From an uncultured Collinsella sp. (GTDB lineage Bacteria; Actinomycetota; Coriobacteriia; Coriobacteriales; Coriobacteriaceae), in assembly GCA_900542325.1 (NCBI GenBank), contig UQMY01000008.1, forward strand, positions 6,596 to 70,595: a DNA stretch of 64,000 nt. Reading direction: 5' to 3'. The notes beneath the pieces were generated by a model that was not told the DNA's origin, ran no database searches, and saw only the letters and a list, made by a program, of their open reading frames with translations. The translations under genes were made by a program, and so were the position numbers. Of the stretch, positions 17,484 to 26,822 are shown piece by piece. Positions within the stretch are counted from its first letter, which is position 1, and every line of letters begins with the position of its first letter.

Positions 17484-20400
17484 ATGGTCTCTCGTATCTA
17501 CGTGGAGAAGAAACCCGGGTTCGACGTCGAGGCTCAGCAGCTCAAGGGCGAGCTGACCGAGATTCTCGGCATCAAGGGCATCGAGGCCCTGAGGATCATC
17601 AACCGCTACGACGTCGAGGGCATCGACGAGGAGCTTTTCCGCTCCTGCGTGCCGACCGTCTTTAGCGAGCCCCAGGTCGATGTGACCTACGACGAGCTCC
17701 CCGCAAGCGATGGCGCCGTCTTTGCCGTCGAATTCCTGCCTGGCCAGTTTGACCAGCGCGCCGACTCCGCCAGCGAGTGCGTGCAGCTCATCAGCCAGGG
17801 CGAGCGCCCCGCCGTGCGCTCCGCCAAGGTCTATATGATCTCGGGCGCCCTGGACGAAGCCGCCATCGAGGCCATCAAGCACTACGTGGTGAACCCCGTC
17901 GAGGCCCGCATCGCCTCGCTCGACCTGCCCGAGACGCTGCATATGGAGACCCCCGAGCCTCAGCCCGTCGAAGTGCTCGACGGCTTCCGCGAGCTCGATG
18001 AGACCGGCCTTGCCGCCTTTATTTCCGAGCGCGGTCTTGCCATGGACGAGGCAGACATCGCCTTCTGCCAGCAGTACTTCCGCGATGAGGATCGCGACCC
18101 CACCATCACTGAGATCCGCGTGATCGACACCTACTGGTCCGATCACTGCCGCCACACCACCTTCGGTACCGTCCTAGACGACGTGACGATCGACGACGCC
18201 GTGGTGCAGCAGGCCTTCGACCGCTACATGGAGATGCGCCACGAACTCGGTCGCGACGCCAAGCCCGTCTGCCTCATGGACATGGGCACCATCGGCGCCA
18301 AGTACCTTAAGAAGACCGGCGTCATGACCGATGTCGACGAGTCCGAGGAGATCAACGCCTGCACCGTCAAGGTGAAGGTCGATGTCGACGGCGAGGACCA
18401 GGACTGGCTGTTCCTGTTTAAGAACGAGACCCACAACCACCCGACCGAGATCGAGCCCTTCGGCGGTGCCGCCACCTGCGTGGGCGGCGCCATCCGCGAC
18501 CCGCTCTCGGGCCGCAGCTACGTGTACCAGGCCATGCGTGTCACCGGCGCCGGCGACCCCACCGTCCCCGTGTCCGAGACGCTCGAGGGCAAGCTGCCGC
18601 AGCGCAAGCTCGTAACCACCGCTGCCGCCGGCTACTCCAGCTACGGCAACCAGATCGGCCTTGCCACCGGCCAGGTCAACGAGCTCTATCACCCCGGCTA
18701 CGTGGCCAAGCGCATGGAGGTCGGTGCCGTCGTGGGCGCTACCCCGGCAAACCACGTACGCCGCGAGTGCCCCGCCCCCACCGACAAGATCATCCTTTTG
18801 GGCGGTCGCACCGGCCGTGACGGCATCGGCGGTGCCACCGGCTCGTCCAAGACCCAGAACACCGAGTCCATCGAGACCTCGGGCGCCGAGGTCCAGAAGG
18901 GCAACGCTCCGGTCGAGCGCAAGCTGCAGCGCCTCTTCCGCCGCGGCGACGCCTGCCGCCTGATCAAGCGCTGCAACGACTTTGGCGCCGGCGGCGTCTC
19001 GGTCGCCGTGGGCGAGCTTGCCGATGGCTTGTATGTCGACCTGGACACCGTGACCAAGAAGTACGACGGCCTGGACGGCACCGAGCTCGCCATCTCCGAG
19101 TCCCAGGAGCGTATGGCCTGCGCCGTCGCCGACGGTGACGTCGAGGAGTTCATGGGCTACGCCGCCGAGGAGAACCTCGAGGCGACCGTTATCGCCGAGG
19201 TTACCGCCGAGCCGCGCATGCGCATGGCCTGGAACGGTGTCGCCATCGTCGACCTCTCCCGCGAGTTCCTCAACTCCAACGGCGCGCCCAAGCACCAGGT
19301 CGCCCACGTGTGCGCCCGCAGCGTGTGGCAGCCCAGCTGGGCCGGCACCACGCTTGCCGAGCGCATGACTTCGCTTGTCACTGACCTCAACGTTGCCTCC
19401 AACAAGGGCCTTTCCGAGCGCTTCGACTCCACCATCGGCGCCGCGACCGTGCTCATGCCCTTTGGCGGCAAGACGCAGCTCACCCCGAGCTCGGCCATGG
19501 TCGCCAAGTTCCCCGTGGACGGCGAGACCACCACGGCAAGCGCCATGGCATGGGGCTTCAACCCCTACCTGATGGAGGCCGACCAGTTTGCTGGCGCCTA
19601 CCTGTCCGTGGTCGAGTCCATCGCCAAGCTCGTGGCCGCCGGCTTTGAGCACAAGCGCGCCTACCTCTCCTTCCAGGAGTACTTCGAGCGCCTGCGCACC
19701 GAGGCCGAGCGCTGGGGCAAGCCCATGGCAGCCGTCCTGGGCGCCCTTATGGCCCAGGTCGATCTGGGTGCCGGTGCCATCGGCGGCAAGGACTCTATGA
19801 GCGGCTCGTTTGAGGACGAGGCCGGTGAGCTCAACGTTCCGCCGACCCTGATCAGCTTCGCTGTGGCCGTGGGCAAGGCCGCCCGTGCCGTCTCGCCCGA
19901 GTTCAAGGGTCTGACGCATCGCGTCGTGCGCATCGCCCCCGCCACCTATGGTGAGGACTACCGCCCCGACGCTCAGCAGCTGCTCGCCGTGTTTGACGCC
20001 GTCGAGGCGCTCACCGCCAACGGCAACGCTCTGGCCGTCTCCACGCCCGGCTACGGCTGCGGCGCCGAGAGCCTCTTTAAGATGTGCGTCGGCAACCAGA
20101 TCGGCATCGAGCTTGCCGAGGACGTGGACGTGGAGAGCCTCTTCACCCCGCTCTACGGCAGCTTTATCGTCGAGCTCGCCGAGGACGCCGAGCTGCCCGA
20201 GGTCGCCGACGGCGTTGTCGTCGAACCCCTGGGTACCACCGTCGAGGGCTATGTCATCGACACCGGCTCCGAGGTCATCGAGCTCGCCGAGCTCCAGGAG
20301 GCCTGGGAGAGCGGCATCGAGGGCGTCTTCGCCTACCGCAGCGCCGGCAAGACCCCCGAGGTCGAGACCATCGACTTCCGCGCCAAGGATATCCACGTGT

Positions 20401-21230
20401 ACGGCGGCGCCAAGATCGCCCGCCCGCGCGTGATCATCCCCGTGTTCCCCGGCAACAACTGCGAGTACGACAGCGCCCGCGCCTTCCGTGCCGCCGGTGC
20501 CGAGGCCGACACCTTCGTGATCAACAACCTCACGCCCGAGGCCGTCGCCGAGAGCACCCGCGAGCTTGCCCGCCGCATCCGTGCAAGCCAGATCGTTATG
20601 ATCCCCGGCGGCTTCTCGGGCGGCGACGAGCCCGACGGCTCCGCCAAGTTCATCACGGCGTTCTTCCGCGCTCCCGAGGTCACCGAGGCAGTCCGCGACC
20701 TGCTCAAGGCCCGCGATGGCCTGATGCTGGGCATCTGCAACGGCTTCCAGGCCCTGATCAAGCTCGGCCTGGTGCCCTACGGCGACATCGTCGACGCCAC
20801 GCCCGATACGCCCACGTTGACGTTCAACACCATCGGTCGCCACCAGAGCCGTCTGGTGCGCACCCGCATCTCGTCCAACTTGTCCCCGTGGCTGTCGCAG
20901 TGCAGCCTGGACGACCCCTACACCGTCGCCATCAGCCACGGCGAGGGCCGCTTTGTCGCCAATGACGAAGTGCTCGCCCAGCTGATCGCCAACGGCCAGG
21001 TCGCCACGCAGTACGTGGGCGAGAACGGCAAGCCCAGCATGGATCTCTCCGTCAACCCCAACGGCTCCGCACTCGCCATCGAGGGCATCACGAGCCCCGA
21101 CGGCCGCGTCCTGGGCAAGATGGGCCATGCCGAGCGTCGCGGCGACAACCTGTACCGCAACGTGCCCGAGCATGTCCCCGGCGATAAGTTCATGCCGATC
21201 TTTGAGAGCGGCGTGGCCTACTTCGCTTAA
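17484..21230 (+). CDS. purL: Phosphoribosylformylglycinamidine synthase, single-chain PurL
   Basis: A 1248-residue enzyme that converts FGAR, glutamine and ATP to FGAM in purine synthesis. It is the large one-chain form in which the PurS-like, PurL and PurQ parts are joined. Visible are TYWSDHCRHTTF, FKNETHNHPTEIEPFGGAAT (in parts) and the C-terminal glutaminase with IPVFPGNNCEYD, GGFSGGDEPDG and the nucleophile Cys in MLGICNGFQ near residue 1084. The ATG at 17484 follows GGAAGGCAGGA; the frame opens earlier (17376) without a site. No other pur gene is adjacent. A large antisense ORF over it is a codon-bias artefact. Confidence 0.95.
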   Translation: MVSRIYVEKKPGFDVEAQQLKGELTEILGIKGIEALRIINRYDVEGIDEELFRSCVPTVFSEPQVDVTYDELPASDGAVFAVEFLPGQFDQRADSASECVQLISQGERPAVRSAKVYMISGALDEAAIEAIKHYVVNPVEARIASLDLPETLHMETPEPQPVEVLDGFRELDETGLAAFISERGLAMDEADIAFCQQYFRDEDRDPTITEIRVIDTYWSDHCRHTTFGTVLDDVTIDDAVVQQAFDRYMEMRHELGRDAKPVCLMDMGTIGAKYLKKTGVMTDVDESEEINACTVKVKVDVDGEDQDWLFLFKNETHNHPTEIEPFGGAATCVGGAIRDPLSGRSYVYQAMRVTGAGDPTVPVSETLEGKLPQRKLVTTAAAGYSSYGNQIGLATGQVNELYHPGYVAKRMEVGAVVGATPANHVRRECPAPTDKIILLGGRTGRDGIGGATGSSKTQNTESIETSGAEVQKGNAPVERKLQRLFRRGDACRLIKRCNDFGAGGVSVAVGELADGLYVDLDTVTKKYDGLDGTELAISESQERMACAVADGDVEEFMGYAAEENLEATVIAEVTAEPRMRMAWNGVAIVDLSREFLNSNGAPKHQVAHVCARSVWQPSWAGTTLAERMTSLVTDLNVASNKGLSERFDSTIGAATVLMPFGGKTQLTPSSAMVAKFPVDGETTTASAMAWGFNPYLMEADQFAGAYLSVVESIAKLVAAGFEHKRAYLSFQEYFERLRTEAERWGKPMAAVLGALMAQVDLGAGAIGGKDSMSGSFEDEAGELNVPPTLISFAVAVGKAARAVSPEFKGLTHRVVRIAPATYGEDYRPDAQQLLAVFDAVEALTANGNALAVSTPGYGCGAESLFKMCVGNQIGIELAEDVDVESLFTPLYGSFIVELAEDAELPEVADGVVVEPLGTTVEGYVIDTGSEVIELAELQEAWESGIEGVFAYRSAGKTPEVETIDFRAKDIHVYGGAKIARPRVIIPVFPGNNCEYDSARAFRAAGAEADTFVINNLTPEAVAESTRELARRIRASQIVMIPGGFSGGDEPDGSAKFITAFFRAPEVTEAVRDLLKARDGLMLGICNGFQALIKLGLVPYGDIVDATPDTPTLTFNTIGRHQSRLVRTRISSNLSPWLSQCSLDDPYTVAISHGEGRFVANDEVLAQLIANGQVATQYVGENGKPSMDLSVNPNGSALAIEGITSPDGRVLGKMGHAERRGDNLYRNVPEHVPGDKFMPIFESGVAYFA

Positions 21231-21267
21231 ACCTTTCCCATCGGGTACAATCCCCTCGGGTAACAAC

Positions 21268-21304
21268 ACCCGCCACCGACACATCCGGTGGCGGGTTCTT
21301 TTTT
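21268..21304 (+). terminator. purL terminator
   Basis: Arms ACCCGCCACCG and CGGTGGCGGGT (21268-21278 and 21286-21296) with a 7-nt loop, followed by TCTTTTTT, 37 nt after the purL stop. Confidence 0.85.
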
Positions 21305-21329
21305 GCTTCGCGCATGCAGGAAGGACATC

Positions 21330-22265
21330 ATGGAAAGCCGCAAGCCGTATCTCGCCACCCTGCCCGGACTCATCCTGGGCTGTCTTGTTTGCTGTGCACT
21401 CTGGGGATCGGCCTTTCCCTGCATCAAGATCGGCTACGCACTCTTTGGTATCCCGGCGCACGATAGCGCCTCGCAGCTGCTCTTTGCGGGCTTGCGCTTC
21501 ACGCTTGCCGGCGCCCTGGTTATCGTTGGGATGAGTGCGGCCCAACGCCGCCCCCTCATTCCGCAGGCTCGCGACATCAAGCCCATCTTTGTCTTGTCGC
21601 TCTTCCAGACTATCGGGCAGTACTTCTTTTTCTATCTGGGCCTCTCGCGCGCCAGCGCCATGTCGAGCTCCATCATCGAGGCCAGCGCCAACTTCCTCGC
21701 AATCCTCTTTGCCGCCCTGGCATTTCACACCGAGAAGCTCAATACGGCCAAGGTGCTTGGCTGTGCGCTGGGCTTTGCCGGCGTCGCGCTCGTCAACCTC
21801 TCGGGCGCAGATGGCACCTTTGGCTTCAGGCTCGATGGCGAGGGCTTTATCCTAGCCTCCACTGTCGCGGGTGCTCTTTCGACCTGCCTGATCGGCATCT
21901 TCTCGCGCAAGCACGACGGCGTCTTGCTTGCCGGGTGGCAGTTCTTGGTCGGCGGCCTGGTCCTCACCGCCATCGGCTTTTTGATGGGTGGCGCGCTCTC
22001 CCCCACGGCGATTGTCCCCGCCATCGTGCTCATCATCTACATGGCGCTTATCTCCGCGGTCGCGTACTCGCTATGGTCGCGTCTGCTTGCCGTCAACCCC
22101 GTCAGCCGTGTGTCGGTCTTTGGCTTTATGAATCCAGTCTTTGGCGTACTGTTGAGCGCTCTGCTGCTCGGCGAGGGCGCTGGCACGAGCCCTGTTACCG
22201 TACTTGTTGCCCTGCTGTTGGTCTGCGGCGGCATCATCATCGTCAACAGGCCCAAAAAGGCCTAG
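21330..22265 (+). CDS. EamA/DMT family transporter
   Basis: A 311-residue protein with ten predicted membrane segments in two five-helix repeats, each an EamA domain. CALWGSAFPCIKIGYALFG at the start and NPVFGVLLSALLLGEG in the second repeat are characteristic. Members export metabolites such as amino acids or nucleosides; the substrate is unknown. The ATG at 21330 follows GGAAGGA. It lies behind the purL terminator, so it has its own promoter or relies on read-through. Confidence 0.82.
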   Translation: MESRKPYLATLPGLILGCLVCCALWGSAFPCIKIGYALFGIPAHDSASQLLFAGLRFTLAGALVIVGMSAAQRRPLIPQARDIKPIFVLSLFQTIGQYFFFYLGLSRASAMSSSIIEASANFLAILFAALAFHTEKLNTAKVLGCALGFAGVALVNLSGADGTFGFRLDGEGFILASTVAGALSTCLIGIFSRKHDGVLLAGWQFLVGGLVLTAIGFLMGGALSPTAIVPAIVLIIYMALISAVAYSLWSRLLAVNPVSRVSVFGFMNPVFGVLLSALLLGEGAGTSPVTVLVALLLVCGGIIIVNRPKKA

Positions 22266-22364
22266 CGAGCTCACCTTTTTAGGGAGGATGTTCGCACACT
22301 TTAGCTTAATGGAGTACATCGGAGAGCCGAGGACCGCCATGCACGCAAGCTTGCACCCCTTTAT

Positions 22365-23516
22365 CTAGCGTATCTGGATGCCAGCTTTCTTTTTCTCGGC
22401 CTTGACACGGTAGAGCTCCGCATCGGCAGCGCGAAGCAAGTCTTGCCAGGTATCGACGCCATCACCAACCCGTGCGTAGCCGATGGACATCCGCAACAGA
22501 TACGGAACCTCGGCGCGCGCGAGCTCATCGTTGATTGTCGCGCACAGATGCATGATATCCTGTTCCGCCACTGCCTTTTGGAGCACCACGAACTCGTCGC
22601 CACCATAACGTGCGATAAAGCCGCCAGACGCCGAGCAGACTTCTTTGAGCGCAGCGGATATGACCTGAAGAGCGTGGTCGCCCTCCACATGCCCATAGCG
22701 ATCGTTAATCTGCTTAAAGCCGTCGCCGTCCATCATAAGCAGATATACATCTTCGGCCTGATCCACATTTGAGAAGAGCGACAGCATATAGGTCTCAAAA
22801 CGGTTGCGATTGTTAAGTCCAGTCAACGGGTCGGTCGAGATGAGCTGCTCCTGGTAGATGATGTAGAGCAGCAACATGCTAATCATTATGCCGACACAAA
22901 GGCCGGGCACCGAGTATACGACCTGAAAGGTACCGCCCACCAGGGCCGGAATGGCGAAAAATGCCAAGGTTCGATAGATGGCCTTCGTCTGCAGGCTCTC
23001 GACCCTGCGAGATTGCACAAATGCATGCAGGGACGTATGTATAACGTAACAGTAGCTGACGATGGGCTGGATCATATAGGCAAAGCCGCGACGATACACG
23101 CCCTGCGAATCGATATAGAACAGGGCGTGCGTCCAGTAACTGGTAAACGCCAGCACGACCACCAGAGCCGTAGGCAACGCTACAAGCACCACCCTATAGC
23201 GCGAGGTCAAAAGGCGAGAACCCTGCACCGTCTCGGAATAGATAAACCAAATGAGACACGCGATAGCAAAGAGCGAAAACGAAACCGCGTTGGAAATCCA
23301 GTTGGCAGCAATGCCCAACGTGCCGTCCACACCGTCCGAAAGCGTCCAGATCATATCGAATAATATGTACGCAGCAGACGTGTAGCCCAGCATGCTAAAC
23401 AATAGCTGCTGGGTGCTCGAGAACAAGGAGCGACGACTTCGCACGGCAAGCCCGATAAGAACAATCATGCATAGCACGAATATCTCAATCTTGAGTGCCT
23501 TAACCACTAGCGCCAT
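22365..23516 (-). CDS. Membrane diguanylate cyclase (GGDEF)
   Basis: About seven membrane segments fill residues 1-215. A GGDEF domain follows (about 220-383) with DPLTGLNNRNRFE and an intact ARYGGDEFVVL active site. It should make cyclic di-GMP from two GTP. The residues before the active site (VCSASGGFIARYGG) lack the RxxD inhibitory site, so product inhibition may be weak. The start is uncertain: the ATG at 23516 directly abuts GAAGGG, a GTG at 23507 has better spacing, and the frame opens at a TTG at 23549. No EAL or HD-GYP partner is in the window. Confidence 0.85.
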   Translation of the reverse strand: MALVVKALKIEIFVLCMIVLIGLAVRSRRSLFSSTQQLLFSMLGYTSAAYILFDMIWTLSDGVDGTLGIAANWISNAVSFSLFAIACLIWFIYSETVQGSRLLTSRYRVVLVALPTALVVVLAFTSYWTHALFYIDSQGVYRRGFAYMIQPIVSYCYVIHTSLHAFVQSRRVESLQTKAIYRTLAFFAIPALVGGTFQVVYSVPGLCVGIMISMLLLYIIYQEQLISTDPLTGLNNRNRFETYMLSLFSNVDQAEDVYLLMMDGDGFKQINDRYGHVEGDHALQVISAALKEVCSASGGFIARYGGDEFVVLQKAVAEQDIMHLCATINDELARAEVPYLLRMSIGYARVGDGVDTWQDLLRAADAELYRVKAEKKKAGIQIR

Positions 23517-23570
23517 CCCTTCAATACCCAAGTGGTCAGAATCGCCCAATTCGAATCAGGGCAATAAACA

Positions 23571-23648
23571 CCCCTTTACTCCGCAGGGGTAAAGGGGATA
23601 ATAGCAGAGCGCCCGAACATCACTGCAAAACAGTTTCTGTTCGGGCGC
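23571..23648. terminator. Two adjacent hairpins between the GGDEF and kdgT genes
   Basis: CCCCTTTAC/GTAAAGGGG forms one stem at 23571-23597. GCGCCCGAACA/TGTTCGGGCGC forms another at 23609-23648. The second lies 50 nt past the kdgT stop and is the likely terminator for that minus-strand gene, although its T tract is weak. Confidence 0.5.
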
Positions 23649-23697
23649 CCATACGGCGCGAATTGCACACGCCGGCATCATTGATGGGTATCGATTG

Positions 23698-24720
23698 CTA
23701 CTCGCCATCGATGTCAGTCGCGACGGCCTCCTCGATGGCCTCGACACCGACAGGCGACAGATCCTCCTTGCCTTGGCAGAACTTCTTGTCGACCCAGCCA
23801 GTCAGAATCGGAGCCATGATCGCCGTGATGATAACGGCGGTGGCGATCTGAGCGTACGCGGTGGGCGCAAGCTCGGCGTAGCGCGGTGCGACCTCGGCGA
23901 GGGCAACCGGTGTGGTCATAGCCGTGCCGGCAATGGTGGAGCAAGCCACAGCGGCCTTGCCATTGCCGCCGCACAGACGCTCGAACGCAAAGGTGATGGG
24001 GCCAACGATAAAGAGGGTGATGAGGCCCAACAGAATGCCCGAGATGCCGCCGGTGATGAAGCTCGAAAGGCTCATGGACGCACCGAGCTGAAATCCGATG
24101 ACGGCAATCGCAGGATTGGCACCGGGAACCAGCAGGTTCTTGATAAACGGGAACAGGTTACCCAGAACCATGCCGATAACGAGTGGCAAGATGGAGCCGA
24201 TAATGGTGCCAATGGGAATGTTGGCGAGGCCGGAAACACCGAGGATGATCATCGTGACGGCGGGGCCGGCCGTAAAGAACAGGATACCGACGGCGCCCTG
24301 CTCAGACTCATCGCCGAACTCGCCCATGATGCCCGTATAGAGCGCCATGTTGCAAAACGTGATGCCGCCGATGATAGACACGGAGCTCAGACCCAGGAAG
24401 TTGTCGTTAAAGAAATATGCCACGCCCAGGCCGAGAGCCGCTGCGACGACCAGCTTGGGAATCAGCACGACGATGCCGGTCTTGATAGCGCCCGGCGTGG
24501 ACTTAAAGCTGATGCCGGCGCCCACAAACAGCAGGATCGCGGCGACGATGGTATTGGAGCCACCGCGGCAGGCAGCCGTAAAGAAGCCGCCGATCTCAAA
24601 AACCTGCGGGCAGAAGGTATTGAGCAGAAGGCCGACGATCATCGGGTAGATCATGATGTCGCCCGGGATACGCGGGACCTTGATTTTCTTTTGCTCGCTG
24701 GCGGTTGCTTCCTGTGCCAT
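23698..24720 (-). CDS. kdgT: 2-keto-3-deoxygluconate permease
   Basis: A 340-residue membrane protein with about ten hydrophobic segments. KVPRIPGDIMIYPMIVGLLLNTFCP, GITFCNMALYTGIMGEFGD and the glycine-rich segments (seen in parts) match the KdgT family, proton-coupled importers of 2-keto-3-deoxygluconate from pectin or uronate breakdown. The ATG at 24720 follows GGGGG. No kdgK/kdgA or uronate genes are adjacent, so substrate use in this organism is inferred from the family only. Confidence 0.82.
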   Translation of the reverse strand: MAQEATASEQKKIKVPRIPGDIMIYPMIVGLLLNTFCPQVFEIGGFFTAACRGGSNTIVAAILLFVGAGISFKSTPGAIKTGIVVLIPKLVVAAALGLGVAYFFNDNFLGLSSVSIIGGITFCNMALYTGIMGEFGDESEQGAVGILFFTAGPAVTMIILGVSGLANIPIGTIIGSILPLVIGMVLGNLFPFIKNLLVPGANPAIAVIGFQLGASMSLSSFITGGISGILLGLITLFIVGPITFAFERLCGGNGKAAVACSTIAGTAMTTPVALAEVAPRYAELAPTAYAQIATAVIITAIMAPILTGWVDKKFCQGKEDLSPVGVEAIEEAVATDIDGE

Positions 24721-24877
24721 GAAACCCCCATTTCCATTGACGGGACACAAAAGACCACGTCACACTTTGCTACAGTAAAGTCTGAACATGGTACCAGAAG
24801 AGGCAGACCGACTCGGTGAGAAATTCAATTCACCGGACAGAAGCGGGGTGAGCGGGAGGGACAACCCGTTCGCGGCC

Positions 24878-25201
24878 CTATATAAGGCTCAAGACGATAT
24901 AGAACACGATTCCCGAAACGCAGCACCACAGCATCGACTTTGTCTTGATTGCCACCGCCACGACGCCGGCAGCCGCAATCCAGGGAACCAAGGCAGGCCA
25001 AAGTCCCGCGTCGAACGCGCCGGGGCTCACCAAGTCGTTGGCGACCAGCGCGGCAAAGGCAGCGGGCGGGATATAACCCAGGGCCTCGGTAATGCGGGGC
25101 GACAGCGTTCTCCCGCGCAAGGCGAACGCCGGCGCGATGCGAAAGAACGCGATAGCAGCCCACGACGACAGCCACAGAACCAAGAACTCGTTAACGGGCA
25201 T
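24878..25201 (-). CDS. azlD: AzlD family branched-chain amino acid export subunit
   Basis: A 107-residue protein with three to four membrane segments. ALGYIPPAAFAALV in the middle is the AzlD signature. Its ATG at 25201 overlaps the last codons of azlC (ATGCCCGTTAA), so the two are coupled. AzlD is the small partner of AzlC; together they export branched-chain amino acids or analogues. Confidence 0.8.
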   Translation of the reverse strand: MPVNEFLVLWLSSWAAIAFFRIAPAFALRGRTLSPRITEALGYIPPAAFAALVANDLVSPGAFDAGLWPALVPWIAAAGVVAVAIKTKSMLWCCVSGIVFYIVLSLI

Positions 25202-25883
25202 CGCGGGCACCTCTTCCGTCAAATACGGCATCGCACGCCAGCGCAATGGCAATGCCGACCACGACGCTTGCCGGCACGGCAATATTCGTGAGGCCCAAGA
25301 ACTTGCATACGGCGACGGACACCGCGCCCGAAACCGCCGCGACAACGTTGCCGCGCGACAGCCGCTGCGAAAAGAGTAGACAGATAAAGAGCGACGTGCA
25401 GACGAAACTCGCAATAGCGGTGGGAACATCGACAACGGCACCGACGATGGCACCCATCGTGCACGAAGCGCCCCATGTCGCGATGAGGATCACGTTGAGC
25501 ACGAAGGATTCGCGCGGGCCCCAATCCTCCCCTTCAACCAACTTGGCAAGCGAGATGCCATATGCCTCCTCGGTAAGTGTCGCGGCAACAGCCAGCGTCT
25601 GACGCTTCGAGGCACCCGTCAGATGCGGCGCGATCGATGCCGAGTAAAGAGCGAAGCGCGAGGAGATGGCGGCGACGCTCGCGATAATCGAAGGTGCCGG
25701 TACGCCCGCCAGCCAAAGATTGCAGATCATAAACTGGCCGCTGCCCGTCACAAACGTGCCGCTCAGAGCAAAGACCATCCAGGGCTCCATTCCCGTCTGC
25801 CCCATGATCATTCCGCACGGCGCGCCTATTGCAACATAGGTAAGCATCACTGGCCAGACGGTTCTAACGATTTTGAGCACCAT
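25191..25883 (-). CDS. azlC: AzlC family branched-chain amino acid exporter subunit
   Basis: A 230-residue protein with about seven membrane segments. VMLTYVAIGAPCGMIM, SGTFVTGSGQFM and LTEEAYGISL fit AzlC, the large subunit of the LIV-E exporter. The ATG at 25883 follows GATGAGAAG; the frame opens 23 codons earlier without a site. A high-affinity liv importer lies about 12 kb away, so the organism can move branched-chain amino acids both ways. Confidence 0.85.
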   Translation of the reverse strand: MVLKIVRTVWPVMLTYVAIGAPCGMIMGQTGMEPWMVFALSGTFVTGSGQFMICNLWLAGVPAPSIIASVAAISSRFALYSASIAPHLTGASKRQTLAVAATLTEEAYGISLAKLVEGEDWGPRESFVLNVILIATWGASCTMGAIVGAVVDVPTAIASFVCTSLFICLLFSQRLSRGNVVAAVSGAVSVAVCKFLGLTNIAVPASVVVGIAIALACDAVFDGRGARDAR

Positions 25884-26009
25884 ACGCTTCTCATCCTGAC
25901 AAGGTCTCCGAGCCGCATGTAGCGACACGGCAGAATCATCATCCGACAGCAACCGAGTTCACCTACAATTGCCACCGGATCGAAAGACACAACTTTTTAG
26001 GAAGTCATT

Positions 26010-26822
26010 ATGACAGCTATCGATCGAGACCGGGCGCGCGCGGCCTTCAAAAGCTACACCGATGCCTACGACGCCACCAACCCACGCATCGCGCTCAAAA
26101 TCGAGCATACGTACCACGTGGCCGAGGCATGCGATGCCGTAGCGCGCGAGCAGGGCTGGTCGTCAGAAGATATTGACCTGGCATGGCTTTGCGGCCTGCT
26201 ACACGATATGGGCCGCTTTGAGCAGTTGCGGCGCTGGGACACCTTTAAGGACGCCGAGAGCATGAGCCATGCAGCGCTGGGCATCGAGGTCCTCTTTGGC
26301 GAGAATCCCGCCGATGCACCCGCCGTAACGAGCATCCGCGACTTTATCGATGACCCGGCAGAGGACGAACTGATCCGCGCGAGCATCGCCCACCACAGTG
26401 ATTTTCGCCTGCCCACGGAACTCGACACCCGTACACGGAGCTTCTGCGAGATCGTGCGCGATGGCGACAAGATCGACATTATGCGCACCATCGCCGACAG
26501 CACCGTCGACACCATCCTCAAGGTGGATGAGGACACGTTTCTCGCCAGCCACTTCTCGACTCCGGCGCTTACCGCCTTTGACGAGCATCGCTGCGTCGCG
26601 CGTGACGAGCGCAACGAGCCGGCGGACTACCTGGTGGGGCTCATCTGCTTTATGTTTGAGCTCGTCCATCCGGCAAGCCGTGCACTGGCGCGCGAGCAAG
26701 GCGATATCTATCGCCTGCTCGACGCGCCCTTTGGCATTACGCGACCCTTTACCGACCCCGCCGCGCAGGCAACCTGGAGCCGCCTTAAGGACGAGCTGCG
26801 CCGCTGGCTGGCAAGCGCTTAG
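26010..26822 (+). CDS. HD domain phosphohydrolase
   Basis: A 270-residue soluble protein with the HD-superfamily metal ligands: H33 and H36 in EHTYHV, H65-D66 in GLLHDMGRF, a later histidine pair in IAHHSDF and an aspartate in VRDGDKIDI. These coordinate the divalent metal used to cleave phosphodiesters or nucleotides. The substrate is unknown; there is no RelA/SpoT synthetase or TGS domain. The ATG at 26010 follows TTAGGAAG. It converges with etfA and their ends overlap by four bases. Confidence 0.75.
   Translation: MTAIDRDRARAAFKSYTDAYDATNPRIALKIEHTYHVAEACDAVAREQGWSSEDIDLAWLCGLLHDMGRFEQLRRWDTFKDAESMSHAALGIEVLFGENPADAPAVTSIRDFIDDPAEDELIRASIAHHSDFRLPTELDTRTRSFCEIVRDGDKIDIMRTIADSTVDTILKVDEDTFLASHFSTPALTAFDEHRCVARDERNEPADYLVGLICFMFELVHPASRALAREQGDIYRLLDAPFGITRPFTDPAAQATWSRLKDELRRWLASA

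Noticed and set aside
18174..21728. An 1184-residue open frame antisense to purL.
   Set aside because: It mirrors the codon bias of purL, has low-complexity Gly/Ala/His/Asp composition and no known motif; purL on the other strand is certain.
24788..25291. A 167-residue plus-strand ORF.
   Set aside because: It lies antisense to azlD and azlC, which carry clear family motifs.
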